This document shows, piece after piece, positions 26,054 to 36,041 of a stretch of 64,000 nucleotides of DNA. Origin of the DNA: Aquimarina sp. RZ0. Its GTDB lineage: Bacteria > Bacteroidota > Bacteroidia > Flavobacteriales > Flavobacteriaceae. The stretch spans positions 1 to 64,000 of the forward strand of contig NZ_VTZU01000016.1 of NCBI RefSeq assembly GCF_008370685.1, written 5' to 3'. The notes beneath the pieces are model-generated. The model had not been told where the DNA came from. It made no database searches and saw only the letters and a program-made list of their open reading frames with translations. The position numbers and the translations under genes are program-made. Position 1 is the stretch's first letter. Each line of letters opens with the position of its first letter.

Positions 26054-27559
26054 ATGCTCTTCGACACACAAACAGATTTAGTTATTGGCCAGAAAGTTAA
26101 TCAGTTTTTTGACCCACAATCAAAAGATACCTATCAAGAATATATTCAGAAAACAGTTAGTTATCTAACAGAATTTTTGCACAATGAGAATTTTTATAGT
26201 GGAGAATCACCTAATGATTTAAGATCCATGACAGATTTGATTACTGCCGATCCACATATAAAATTATCAATAGATGATACTCTCAAAGAAATTAAAGCAT
26301 TGTACCTTGATCATACGATTGCTTTTCATCATCCTACATATGTTGCCCACCTTAATTGCCCTGTTTTATTACCTTCAATTATTGGTGATTTAATAGCATC
26401 CTCTGTAAATACAGCTATAGAAACCTGGGATCAAAGTACTTCAGGTACTTTAATAGAACAGGAAATGATCAGGTGGATTTGTTCAGAAATGGGATTGCCT
26501 GCTATTTCTGATGGTATTTTTACAAGTGGTGGTACCCAATCTAATTTTATGGCTCTGTTAATCGCCAGAGATCACTATGCATACAAACATTTTGGGATAA
26601 ACCTTAAAGAAAATGGCTGGTCTGATGTGGTTTCCAAATTTCGTTTTTTTTGCTCAGAAAAAGCACATTTTAGTATCAAGAAAAATGCCGCTCTCCTGGG
26701 GATGGGATATAATGCAGTTATTCCCATAGTGACAGATCAGGAAATAAAAATGCAACCAGATGCCTTAGTACAAGCTATCGAAAAGGAAAAAAAATTAGGG
26801 AATATTCCTATTGCCGTAATTGCAACAGCAGGAACTACTGATTTTGGAAGTTTTGATCCCTTAGAAACGATTGCCAAGATTGCAGATGAATATGATATTT
26901 GGTTTCACGTGGATGGAGCGTATGGAGGAAGCTATATTTTGACCGAAACCCATCAAGATAAACTAAAAGGGATTGAACAGGCAGATTCTGTCACCATAGA
27001 TTTTCATAAAACCATGTTTCAATCCGTATGCTCCAGCGCATTTTTAGTAAGAGATACACAGTATTTTAAATATGTATCCTACTATGCGGATTATTTGAAT
27101 CCTTTAGAATATAGAGATGAAGAATGCCCTAATTTGATTGAAAAATCTATTCAGACAACCAGAAGATTTGATGCTTTAAAGCTTTGGTTTACTCTAAAAA
27201 TGACAGGAGCTAAGGCTATAGGTTCTTTTCTTGAAAAAGTACACTATTTAGCCTTGGATTTATACCACAGTATCAAAGATGATCCTTGTTTTGAAATTGT
27301 TCATAAACCAGAATTAAGTACACTGGTATTTCGCTATAAAATGGCAAATATAGAAGATGATACTATACAAAATACCGTAAATCTATATATAAAGAATACA
27401 CTTTTTAAATCCGGGCAAGCATCTGTAGCCAGTACTAAACTAAACGGTAATATATATCTGAAATTCACATTACTGAATCCTAAAAGTACACTAGATGATT
27501 TATTGAATATCATAGGAATGATTAAGGAAACCGGAAGCGATTACAAAAACAATAATTAA
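26054..27559 (+). CDS. PLP-dependent diamino-acid decarboxylase of siderophore synthesis
   Basis: 501 residues from the ATG at 26054. An upstream ATG at 25994 lies inside the promoter motif and before the -7 element, so I reject it. The protein belongs to the group II PLP decarboxylases: TSGGTQSNFMALLIAR, the HVDGAYGG segment with the cofactor-binding Asp, and the Schiff-base Lys319 in DFHKTMFQ. Homologues (DesA, BibA, diaminobutyrate decarboxylase) open hydroxamate siderophore pathways by turning lysine or ornithine into cadaverine or putrescine. Lysine is the likely substrate by analogy; sequence alone does not prove it. First gene of an operon of eight; the next start lies 8 bases on. Confidence 0.87.
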   Translation: MLFDTQTDLVIGQKVNQFFDPQSKDTYQEYIQKTVSYLTEFLHNENFYSGESPNDLRSMTDLITADPHIKLSIDDTLKEIKALYLDHTIAFHHPTYVAHLNCPVLLPSIIGDLIASSVNTAIETWDQSTSGTLIEQEMIRWICSEMGLPAISDGIFTSGGTQSNFMALLIARDHYAYKHFGINLKENGWSDVVSKFRFFCSEKAHFSIKKNAALLGMGYNAVIPIVTDQEIKMQPDALVQAIEKEKKLGNIPIAVIATAGTTDFGSFDPLETIAKIADEYDIWFHVDGAYGGSYILTETHQDKLKGIEQADSVTIDFHKTMFQSVCSSAFLVRDTQYFKYVSYYADYLNPLEYRDEECPNLIEKSIQTTRRFDALKLWFTLKMTGAKAIGSFLEKVHYLALDLYHSIKDDPCFEIVHKPELSTLVFRYKMANIEDDTIQNTVNLYIKNTLFKSGQASVASTKLNGNIYLKFTLLNPKSTLDDLLNIIGMIKETGSDYKNNN

Positions 27560-27567
27560 GTACAGTT

Positions 27568-28902
27568 ATGGATACAACAAAAGAAAATATAGTAGACTTT
27601 ATAGGAATAGGTATTGGTCCAATGAATTTGGGGCTTGCCTGCTTGACAGAACCTATATCTGATCTGAATGGTCTTTTTTTTGATAAGAGAGAAAAATTTG
27701 ACTGGCATCCGGGAATGTTATTGCAGGATACCACCTTGCAAATTCCATTTATGTCTGATTTAGTGACGCTGGCAGATCCTACCAATCCATTTAGTTTTCT
27801 TAATTATATCAAAAAACAAGGAAGAATATATTCTTTTTACATTCGGGAAAACTTTTTACTACTCAGAAATGAATATAATCAATATTGCCAATGGGCTATT
27901 GAGAAATTATCAAATATTCATTTTCAGACAGAGGTTACCCAAATAACATATAATGATACAAAACAATGTTATGAAGTATTGGTGCGATCCACAATAACCA
28001 ATAAGCAAAAAATTTATACGTCCAGAAAATTAGTATTAGGAACCGGAAACCAGCCGTTTATTCCTGAATGTTGTAAAGGTCTAAAAGGTGCTGCAATACA
28101 CTCTTCATCGTATCTTACTCATAAATCCGCTTTACAGTCCAAGAAATCAATTACAATAATGGGTAGTGGGCAGAGTGCTGCAGAAATTTTCTATGATCTA
28201 TTACAGGATATTGATCATGAAGGATATGAACTTAACTGGATGACACGTTCACCAAGATTTTTTCCATTAGAATACGCTAAGCTAACATTAGAAATGACTT
28301 CGCCAGAATATGTGGATTATTTCTTTAATCTGCCATCTAACAAGCGGGAAAATCTTATCCGGAATCAAAAACACTTATACAAAGGGATTAATCAGGATTT
28401 GATAGCCAGTATTTATGATTTAATGTATACAAAACAATTGACCAGTAAAGTAAAGATTTCTCTTAGAACAAATTCTGAGTTGCAAAAGGCAGTATATGAT
28501 GAGTCATTGTCAAATTTTTATCTGGAAATATATCAACATGAACAAGACAAACACTATAGTCACAAGACAGAAGGACTAGTATTGGCAACAGGATATGCCT
28601 ATCAACAACCCAAATTCATTGATGGGATCAAAGATCGAATTCGTTGGGATGAAAAAGAAAGATATGCGGTACATCGTAATTATGCTATTGATGAGGAAGG
28701 AACGGATATTTTTGTACAGAATGCAGAATTGCATACACACGGATTTGTTACTCCGGATTTAGGAATGGCTTGCTACAGAAATTCATTCATTATTAAAGAA
28801 CTAACAGGTACAGATTACTATCCTATTGAAAAACGAATTGCTTTTCAGCAGTTTGAAGTGAGTAATGAAGAAGAGATAAAAATAGCCAAATCTGTGTTAT
28901 GA
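27568..28902 (+). CDS. Lysine/ornithine/diamine N-monooxygenase (siderophore)
   Basis: 444 residues, flavin-dependent N-hydroxylating monooxygenase. The FAD site is GIGIGPMNLGLA near residues 13-24, the NADPH site MGSGQSAAEIFYDLL near 200, and the late ATGY motif reads LATGYAYQQP. The substrate segment FPLEYAKL is as in IucD, DesB and PvdA relatives. It would hydroxylate the diamine made by the preceding gene to an N-hydroxyamine. It overlaps the exporter gene by four bases (ATGA). Confidence 0.92.
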   Translation: MDTTKENIVDFIGIGIGPMNLGLACLTEPISDLNGLFFDKREKFDWHPGMLLQDTTLQIPFMSDLVTLADPTNPFSFLNYIKKQGRIYSFYIRENFLLLRNEYNQYCQWAIEKLSNIHFQTEVTQITYNDTKQCYEVLVRSTITNKQKIYTSRKLVLGTGNQPFIPECCKGLKGAAIHSSSYLTHKSALQSKKSITIMGSGQSAAEIFYDLLQDIDHEGYELNWMTRSPRFFPLEYAKLTLEMTSPEYVDYFFNLPSNKRENLIRNQKHLYKGINQDLIASIYDLMYTKQLTSKVKISLRTNSELQKAVYDESLSNFYLEIYQHEQDKHYSHKTEGLVLATGYAYQQPKFIDGIKDRIRWDEKERYAVHRNYAIDEEGTDIFVQNAELHTHGFVTPDLGMACYRNSFIIKELTGTDYYPIEKRIAFQQFEVSNEEEIKIAKSVL

Positions 28903-30083
28903 AAAACTTCCTGATCCTGATCACGTTGGTTGCTGTAGTAAGTGATTATCTTTTACATCCTTTTTATCCTCAGTTTTTTGAAGCACGTTTTGGAATTACA
29001 AATCCAGAATATGTAGGATATTATTTTGCTGCAATTTGTTGTATGGTCATGATTGCTTTTCCATTCTGGGCATATATTTCCAGAAAAGTAGCAGAACTCA
29101 ATATTTTAGTATATACACAATGTATAGCTGGGATTTTGGCACTTTGCTGTTATTGGACAACTTCATATATCAATTTTTGGATAGTTTCTCTTGTGATGAT
29201 TCTCTTTAAGGGAAGCTACTTATTAGTATATCCATACATTCTTAAAATCATTAATAAAGAAGAGCATCCTGATACTATTGGAGTATTGTCTGTAGTAGTA
29301 CATTTAGGAGGAGTCCTGGGAGCCATTGTTGGAGGATTAACAGTAGATTTAATAGATGCCAGTTATGTTTTTTTAATCATGGCGATAGGTGATTTTATAC
29401 AAATGGCGATGAGCGGGTATCTGCTAAGAAGCAAGAAATATGCTACGATAAAAATAGTGGAAGTTACACAAGATAATTCTGAACATGAAAAAGGTGTTCT
29501 TAAAAAAGGATTTATTCTCAAAATAGGATTGATTACCATGATATTGTACTTCAGTGATTTTCTGATCAGACCATTTTTTGCAACCTATTGGGAGCATATT
29601 TCCGGAGATAATTCTAAACTTATATCAGGAGCTATTTATGCGATTCCGGGATTTGTGGCATTAATTGCGCTATGGATCAATACAAAGAGGAAAACTACCA
29701 ATGATAGTTTTCAAGGAATTATTTCTGCATTACTTCTTGGATCGGTAGGTTTACTTCTGCAAGGGGTTCCTAATGAGGTGGTTATAATTACAGGAAGAAT
29801 TATATATGGTTGGGCAATTTTTCAGGGAGTGGTGAGATTTGATGTGCTCTTATTTAAGTTAAGTACTCCGGCATCTTATGCGCTGGATTATAGCAAGGTT
29901 CATTTTTTTCAGAATCTAGGGGTACTACTATCGTCATTTTCTGTCGGACTCATGGTAGAAAAACAAGGGTTACAAATACCATTTATAATCGCTTTGAGTG
30001 GTTTTATAATCACATTGCTGCTATATCATTTTGTTTTTAAGGTAGCGACTAGAATACCCTCAAAAAGATTCATAAAAACATAA
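28899..30083 (+). CDS. MFS transporter, probable siderophore exporter
   Basis: 394 residues with about twelve hydrophobic helices in two halves split by a charged loop near 190-200. It overlaps the monooxygenase gene and lies 8 bases before the first synthetase gene, so it belongs to the biosynthetic transcript. MFS proteins in this place export the finished siderophore. A short loop between helices 2 and 3 (WAYISRKVAELN) fits the MFS pattern only loosely. Export rather than import is inferred from context, because uptake has its own genes downstream. Confidence 0.8.
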   Translation: MKNFLILITLVAVVSDYLLHPFYPQFFEARFGITNPEYVGYYFAAICCMVMIAFPFWAYISRKVAELNILVYTQCIAGILALCCYWTTSYINFWIVSLVMILFKGSYLLVYPYILKIINKEEHPDTIGVLSVVVHLGGVLGAIVGGLTVDLIDASYVFLIMAIGDFIQMAMSGYLLRSKKYATIKIVEVTQDNSEHEKGVLKKGFILKIGLITMILYFSDFLIRPFFATYWEHISGDNSKLISGAIYAIPGFVALIALWINTKRKTTNDSFQGIISALLLGSVGLLLQGVPNEVVIITGRIIYGWAIFQGVVRFDVLLFKLSTPASYALDYSKVHFFQNLGVLLSSFSVGLMVEKQGLQIPFIIALSGFIITLLLYHFVFKVATRIPSKRFIKT

Positions 30084-30091
30084 GTGTCAAC

Positions 30092-32539
30092 ATGAATACA
30101 AGTATAAAAAACATACAAAATAAAGAACACTATTTATTTACCAAATCGTTTGATGGTTTTGGAGAAATCAATATACGTCACTACAGGATCACGCAGGATA
30201 GTAAAGAATTACATCAATGGGTAAATCAGGAATATGCTGTTTTTTGGGGAATGCAAGAGTTCTCATTAAAGCAGGTGGAGCAAGAATATGCCAGATTAAT
30301 GCAACCAGATCATTATGATGTCTTTGTAGGTATCTATGGGGAGCAAACTGTTTTTGTATTAGAAAGATACCATCCTAAAAAAGATGCTATTGGAGACTTG
30401 TATTCTGCAAAAAATGAGGATTGCGGAATCCATATTATAGTAGCTCCCCCAAGGGTTAAAATTCCAAATTTTACCTGGTATATTTTTAATACTATTATGG
30501 ATTTTGTATTTCAGGATCCTACTGTTGATAGGATTATTGTAGAACCAGATATACGTAATAAAAAAATGTTTGCATTATGCCAGCGTATTGGATTTCGGTT
30601 AGATAAAATCGTAGAGCTACCAAATAAAGTAGCACAGCTGGCTTTTCTATATAGAGAATCACACCAACAAACCTTATCAGGATCACAAATTAATAAAAGA
30701 AGTACCATGAATACGCTGGATACTATAGTTTCGCCACAACAATCAATCGCTCATTTACAATCTGAAGTGTGGGTAAAAGTCAATTCATTGTTTATAAAAA
30801 AAGCGATTTGTGAATTTAGTCACGAGCTTCTTATAAAGCCAATAATTCTAAAAGAATTAGAAGATGGCTGGAACGAATATGTTCTAAAAACAGATACACC
30901 TGTTATACAATATCAGTTTGTGGCAAAACCTATGGCATTAAATCATTTATGGATAGAACAGACTTCTATCAAAAAATATAATGAAAGCGAATCTGTTGTA
31001 CTGGATAGTATTCTTTTTGTTAAAGAACTCAGAAAACAGTTAGGTATTAATGAGGCTCAAATGCCCATGTATCTGGAAGAAATTATAAGTACCTTATATG
31101 GAAGTGCTTTTAAAACCTTAAAAGGAAATCCAACAGCCAGAGAACTGGTAGCGGCAGATTTTCAGACTATTGAAAAATCTATGACAGCAGGACACCCAGG
31201 CTTTATTGCCAATAATGGTCGTATCGGTTTTGATAGTAATGATTATAGAGCATATGCACCAGAAGCAGGAAATTCTTTTTCATTATTGTGGCTGGCAGGA
31301 CATAAAAGCAAAGCGGTATATGCGGCAACAGAAGATTTGCCTTATGAGAAATTAATACATCAGGAATTAGATGATGATACGCTTACTTCATTTTATACCA
31401 TCATAAAAAATAAAGGTTTTGATCCAGAAGATTACTTCTTGATCCCAATGCATCCCTGGCAATGGTTTAATAAACTGGCGACTATATTTTCTCCAGAAAT
31501 AGCAACAGGACATCTAATTTGTTTGGGGTATGGTCCGGATCAATATTTTGCTCAGCAATCCATAAGAACCTTATTTAACAGTACAAACCCCCATAAATTT
31601 TATACTAAAACTGCGCTTTCGATTCTAAATATGGGATTTATGAGAGGGCTTCCTTTGTATTATTTGGGGACAGCACCAAAAATGGCGGTATGGTTAGAAA
31701 CATTATTGTACAATGATCCATATATCAGGGAAACAGGATTTGAAATGCTGGGAGAGATCGCTTCTGTAAGCTATGTGAATCCATATTTTGAAGAATTCGG
31801 AACTCATAATGACTATAACAAAATGCTGGCCTCCCTATGGAGAGAAAGTCCCGTAACAGCAATCGATGAAGGACAACAGCTAATGACTATGGCAGCCTTT
31901 CTGCATATAGATCATACCGGAGAAGCTTTTTTACCTAATATTATCAAAGCGTCTGCTATATCGATTGAAGACTGGTTAGGTAAATATCTCAAAGCATATT
32001 TGAGTCCGTTATTGCATTGTTTTTATCATTTTGATCTGGTCTTTATGCCTCACGGAGAAAATTTAATTATAGTATTAGAAGACTATATTCCAGCTAGAGT
32101 ATTGCTGAAAGATATTACAGAAGAAGCGTGCATTCTGAGTCCAGATGTCGTGCTACCAGATCACTTAAAACGTATGTATGCTCCAGTACCGGAAGATGTA
32201 AAACTATTATCAATATTCACAGATATTTTTGATGGATTCTTTAGGTTTATGTCTCAAGTTTTAGCAGAACATGCTGATTTTTCTGAAGCGCAATTTTGGA
32301 AAACAGTAGCATCAGTTATTCATGAATATCAGGCACGCTATCCGGAGAAAGAAGAAAAATTTAAGCAATATGATCTATTTGCTCAGGATTTTCATTTGTC
32401 TTGCTTGAATAGGCTTCAATTAAATAATCATACACAAATGATTGATTTAGATGATCCTGTGGCATTACTTCAATTTGCCGGTCGATTAGAAAATCCTATT
32501 GCTACGTATAAAAATGATGCGATCAAAGCTGTTTCATAA
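30092..32539 (+). CDS. GNAT acyltransferase-NIS synthetase fusion (copy 1)
   Basis: 815 residues. The first about 190 are a GNAT-type acyltransferase (FDGFGEINIRHYRI..., the WGMQEFS segment, and GIHIIVAPPRVKIPNFTWY) related to IucB/DesC. A Met at 206 marks the border; from about 215 a complete IucA/IucC-type NIS synthetase follows, with GHPGFIANNGRIGFDSNDY, the HPWQW motif, TKTALSILNMGFMRG and MPHGENLIIVLEDY. The motif set fits type C synthetases such as DesD and AlcC. The protein would acylate the N-hydroxydiamine and then condense units by adenylation. Fusion of these two activities is known from bisucaberin-type BibC. A related gene follows 15 bases on. Confidence 0.92.
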   Translation: MNTSIKNIQNKEHYLFTKSFDGFGEINIRHYRITQDSKELHQWVNQEYAVFWGMQEFSLKQVEQEYARLMQPDHYDVFVGIYGEQTVFVLERYHPKKDAIGDLYSAKNEDCGIHIIVAPPRVKIPNFTWYIFNTIMDFVFQDPTVDRIIVEPDIRNKKMFALCQRIGFRLDKIVELPNKVAQLAFLYRESHQQTLSGSQINKRSTMNTLDTIVSPQQSIAHLQSEVWVKVNSLFIKKAICEFSHELLIKPIILKELEDGWNEYVLKTDTPVIQYQFVAKPMALNHLWIEQTSIKKYNESESVVLDSILFVKELRKQLGINEAQMPMYLEEIISTLYGSAFKTLKGNPTARELVAADFQTIEKSMTAGHPGFIANNGRIGFDSNDYRAYAPEAGNSFSLLWLAGHKSKAVYAATEDLPYEKLIHQELDDDTLTSFYTIIKNKGFDPEDYFLIPMHPWQWFNKLATIFSPEIATGHLICLGYGPDQYFAQQSIRTLFNSTNPHKFYTKTALSILNMGFMRGLPLYYLGTAPKMAVWLETLLYNDPYIRETGFEMLGEIASVSYVNPYFEEFGTHNDYNKMLASLWRESPVTAIDEGQQLMTMAAFLHIDHTGEAFLPNIIKASAISIEDWLGKYLKAYLSPLLHCFYHFDLVFMPHGENLIIVLEDYIPARVLLKDITEEACILSPDVVLPDHLKRMYAPVPEDVKLLSIFTDIFDGFFRFMSQVLAEHADFSEAQFWKTVASVIHEYQARYPEKEEKFKQYDLFAQDFHLSCLNRLQLNNHTQMIDLDDPVALLQFAGRLENPIATYKNDAIKAVS

Positions 32540-32554
32540 ATTATTGACAAAACT

Positions 32555-35002
32555 ATGAGTGAAGATACTAGAATATCGAATGTTGTTTTTTCAAAATCTA
32601 TAGAAAATTTAGGAACTATTCATGTGCGTCGTCTGGATGTAAATACTGATATAGAAATTATATATGATTGGGTAACGCGATCCTATGCACGCTATTGGGG
32701 AATGCTGAATAAATCATTATCCGAAGTACGTTCTGAATACATTGAATTGATTTCTCGAAAAAATTATGAGGTCTTTGTTGGAGTTTATAAAGGAAAGCTC
32801 ATTTTTCTAATGGAAAAATATAAAGCTTTATCTGATCGGATTTCTGAATATTATACGGCAAAAGAGACAGATTATGGGATGCATATTTTGATAGCTCCTC
32901 CCAAAAATAAAATATCAGGATTCACCTGGAATGTATTTACGACTATTTTGGAATATTTTTTTTGTCAGCCAGATGTCAATAGAATTGTGGTAGAGCCAGA
33001 TGTACAAAATAAAAAAATTCATGTACTCAATAAAAAAGCTGGTTTTCAATATGTAAAAGAAATAGAACTACCAGAAAAAACTGCTGCATTAGCTCTTTGT
33101 GAACGTGGGCAGTATGAAGAGGCAATTAGGGCTCATCAGGAAAAATCAAGAATAATGACAAACATAGATACAACGAATCAACCGACATATAAGCTGGATT
33201 ATCTCACCACAGAGGTTTGGAAGCTGGTTAATATAAATCTGGTAGCCAAAGCTATTAGTGAGTTTGCTCACGAAATATTATTTACTCCTAAGCTAATAAA
33301 AGAAACAGAGATATTTTCTTCTTATATATTGATATCAGATACTCCGGGAACAACATATGAGTTTAATGCTCAAAAACGATCTTTAGATCATTGGGATATT
33401 GACGAAAAATCTATTGTAAAAAAGGTGAATGGTACTCCAGAACCGATAGAGGCTCTTACATTTATTATTGATTTTGTATATACCCTAGAAATACCAAAGC
33501 ACCTACTTTCGATATATTTAGAGGAAATCTCCAGTACATTATCCAGTGCTGCTTACAAATTTGTACATACCAGACGTTCTTCTCAGGAGTTAGTAAAAAG
33601 TTCTTTTCAGGTAATAGAGCATGCCATGACTCAGGGACATCCATGTTTTGTGGCTAATAATGGAAGAATTGGGTTTGATAGTGAAGATTATATTAAATAT
33701 GCTCCAGAGGCTAATGAGCCTTTTAAGATCTACTGGCTGGCCGGGCATAAGAATAAAACCACGTATACGGGAATAAGGAAATACGAATATAATTCGTTAA
33801 TGCGCAAAGAACTTGGTATTCATACGATATCAAAATTTAATACAAAATTACAATCATTAGGGTTGGATATTGATTCTTATATATTCATACCGGTACATCC
33901 TTGGCAATGGAATAATAAGATAGTACAGGTATTTACGGCAGATATAGCCGATCAAAACTTGGTCTTTTTGGGAGAGAGCGAGGATGTTTACTCGGCACAA
34001 CAATCCATACGCACCCTTTATAATAGTAGTAATCCTACAAAAATGTATACCAAAACAGCATTATCTATTTTGAATATGGGTTTTATGAGAGGGCTTTCTC
34101 CTCATTATATGAAAAGTACACCATATATAACTAGCTGGATTAATGAATTATTAGAAAAGGATGAGTATCTAAAACAGACGGGGTTTACAATGTTGGGAGA
34201 AGTGGCGACTGTAGGATATCAGAATACTTATTATGAAGTTTTAGGAAAAACGAATGCACACAATAAAATGTTATCTGCATTGTGGAGAGAAAGTCCACAT
34301 ACTAAAATAAATAAAAATCAGCAATTAATGACCATGGCAGCATTGCTTCATATTGATGCAGAAGGAGGTTCTTTCTTAAAAGAAATAATCCAGGCATCAC
34401 CTTATGATGTAAATGTATGGCTGCAATCATATCTACAAACGTATCTAAGTCCTTTATTACATTGTTTTTATAAATATGAACTGGTGTTTATGCCACACGG
34501 GGAAAATATAATCATGGTGATGAAAAATCACACTCCGGTAAAAATTCTAATGAAAGATATTACAGAAGAAGTACTTGTTTTTAATACAGAATTAGATTTA
34601 CCGACAGAAGTACAACGTTTGTATACAAAGACTTCGGATACCATGAAGGTATTGACACTCTTTACAGATGTATTTGATTGCTTTTTTAGGTTTATGGGAG
34701 CAAATCTGAAGAAATATATGGATTATCCAGAAGAATATTTTTGGAAGCAGGTGGCAGCATGCATTCATTCCTATCAAATAGAGCATCCTGAGCTGAAACT
34801 AAAATTTGACAAATATGATCTTTTTGTATCAGAATTTGATAGGTGTTGTTTAAATCGGTTACAGCTTAAGAATACACAACAGATGCTAAATCTTGCTGAT
34901 CCTATGGAAAGTTTGATACTAAAAGGAAAACTGCAAAACCCAATCGCAAAATTTAAAGATCAAACTCAATCCATAAAAAAAGAAATGATATCAAATATAT
35001 AA
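32555..35002 (+). CDS. GNAT acyltransferase-NIS synthetase fusion (copy 2)
   Basis: Also 815 residues and colinear with the previous protein: GNAT part to about residue 190, a Met at 201 at the border, then the NIS domain with GHPCFVANNGRIGFDSEDY, HPWQW, TKTALSILNMGFMRG and MPHGENIIMVMKNH. The two are clearly paralogues from tandem duplication yet differ at many positions, including the GNAT domain (IENLGTIHVRRLDV), so they have diverged long ago and perhaps in specificity. Both keep the ATP-site residues. Possible roles are a second acyl donor, heterodimer formation, or joining versus cyclising steps. Next gene begins 89 bases on, the longest gap in the operon. Confidence 0.92.
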   Translation: MSEDTRISNVVFSKSIENLGTIHVRRLDVNTDIEIIYDWVTRSYARYWGMLNKSLSEVRSEYIELISRKNYEVFVGVYKGKLIFLMEKYKALSDRISEYYTAKETDYGMHILIAPPKNKISGFTWNVFTTILEYFFCQPDVNRIVVEPDVQNKKIHVLNKKAGFQYVKEIELPEKTAALALCERGQYEEAIRAHQEKSRIMTNIDTTNQPTYKLDYLTTEVWKLVNINLVAKAISEFAHEILFTPKLIKETEIFSSYILISDTPGTTYEFNAQKRSLDHWDIDEKSIVKKVNGTPEPIEALTFIIDFVYTLEIPKHLLSIYLEEISSTLSSAAYKFVHTRRSSQELVKSSFQVIEHAMTQGHPCFVANNGRIGFDSEDYIKYAPEANEPFKIYWLAGHKNKTTYTGIRKYEYNSLMRKELGIHTISKFNTKLQSLGLDIDSYIFIPVHPWQWNNKIVQVFTADIADQNLVFLGESEDVYSAQQSIRTLYNSSNPTKMYTKTALSILNMGFMRGLSPHYMKSTPYITSWINELLEKDEYLKQTGFTMLGEVATVGYQNTYYEVLGKTNAHNKMLSALWRESPHTKINKNQQLMTMAALLHIDAEGGSFLKEIIQASPYDVNVWLQSYLQTYLSPLLHCFYKYELVFMPHGENIIMVMKNHTPVKILMKDITEEVLVFNTELDLPTEVQRLYTKTSDTMKVLTLFTDVFDCFFRFMGANLKKYMDYPEEYFWKQVAACIHSYQIEHPELKLKFDKYDLFVSEFDRCCLNRLQLKNTQQMLNLADPMESLILKGKLQNPIAKFKDQTQSIKKEMISNI

Positions 35003-35091
35003 TACCAATTCCGCTTTTAAAAAAATACTCAAATAAAAAGCATCAATTCCAACAGTAAGGAATATGCAAAAACTATTGTAAAATCTAAATA

Positions 35092-36015
35092 ATGAATGAA
35101 TCAATCCTGATACTGTTAGATAAATTACGGAGTACATTGGGAATCGTAATCATACTTTTGGTAATTGTAGAGTGGAGTATTCTTACCATTACCAGAAAAA
35201 TAGAAAGTCACAAAGAAGGTTTTGTTAATATTACATCATATCCCATAGAAGGGATTCCATATATCCTTTTTGGTAAAGTAGTAATTTTAGGAACCATGGC
35301 GTGGCTTTATGAACATCGCCTATTTACATTGGGGTACGGCTGGTATGTATGGCTTTTAGGGTATATACTATATGATTTTATGTTTTACTTCTTACATTAT
35401 ATTGGACATAAAGTTCGTTTTTTCTGGTGCATACACGGAGTGCATCATACAGCCGAAGAAATGAAAATGACTGTCGCAGTGAGGGGATCTTTCTTGATAT
35501 TCATACATATGCCGCATACAATAATATGGCTTCCATTTCTTGGTTTCGACCCTTTTATGATTCTTATTATAGAACAAGTAGCTAATCTTTATGGATTGTA
35601 TGAACACGCAAGCGAAAAATTGGTAAAAAGACATAAATGGCTCGAGACAATATTTATTACTCCTTCTTTACATCGGGTACATCACGCAAAAAATCATAGA
35701 TATATAGATACTAACTACGGAGAAACGTTTTCTATTTGGGATCGGATTTTTGGAACACTACAAGAAGAATTAGTGTATGAAAAACCCGTATATGGAGTCA
35801 TGGGAGATACAATTGACGGGGCAAATTTATGGCAGATACAAATGGTGTTCTGGAAAGATCTATGGAAGGATATGAAATCAGCAGATAGATGGAGTGATAA
35901 ATTGAGATACGTAATCAACCCTCCAGGCTGGAATCATATTGATGGAGGAAAAATGGCAAATGAATATAGATCAGAAGCATTAAATATTGACAGAAAACTA
36001 GAAACAAATCATTAA
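35092..36015 (+). CDS. Sterol desaturase/fatty acid hydroxylase family membrane protein
   Basis: 307 residues with about four hydrophobic helices in the first half. The di-iron His clusters of the family are present: HYIGH (HxxxH type), HGVHHTAEE (HxxHH) and HRVHHAKNH (HxxHH), plus a later NYGETFSIWDRIFGT stretch typical of the family. Members hydroxylate or desaturate acyl chains or sterols in the membrane using O2. In this operon it may modify an acyl chain destined for the siderophore or a membrane lipid. This role is inference; such a gene is not a standard part of dihydroxamate pathways. Confidence 0.82.
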   Translation: MNESILILLDKLRSTLGIVIILLVIVEWSILTITRKIESHKEGFVNITSYPIEGIPYILFGKVVILGTMAWLYEHRLFTLGYGWYVWLLGYILYDFMFYFLHYIGHKVRFFWCIHGVHHTAEEMKMTVAVRGSFLIFIHMPHTIIWLPFLGFDPFMILIIEQVANLYGLYEHASEKLVKRHKWLETIFITPSLHRVHHAKNHRYIDTNYGETFSIWDRIFGTLQEELVYEKPVYGVMGDTIDGANLWQIQMVFWKDLWKDMKSADRWSDKLRYVINPPGWNHIDGGKMANEYRSEALNIDRKLETNH

Positions 36016-36041
36016 TAATTTACATAATTATTTAGAATAAC

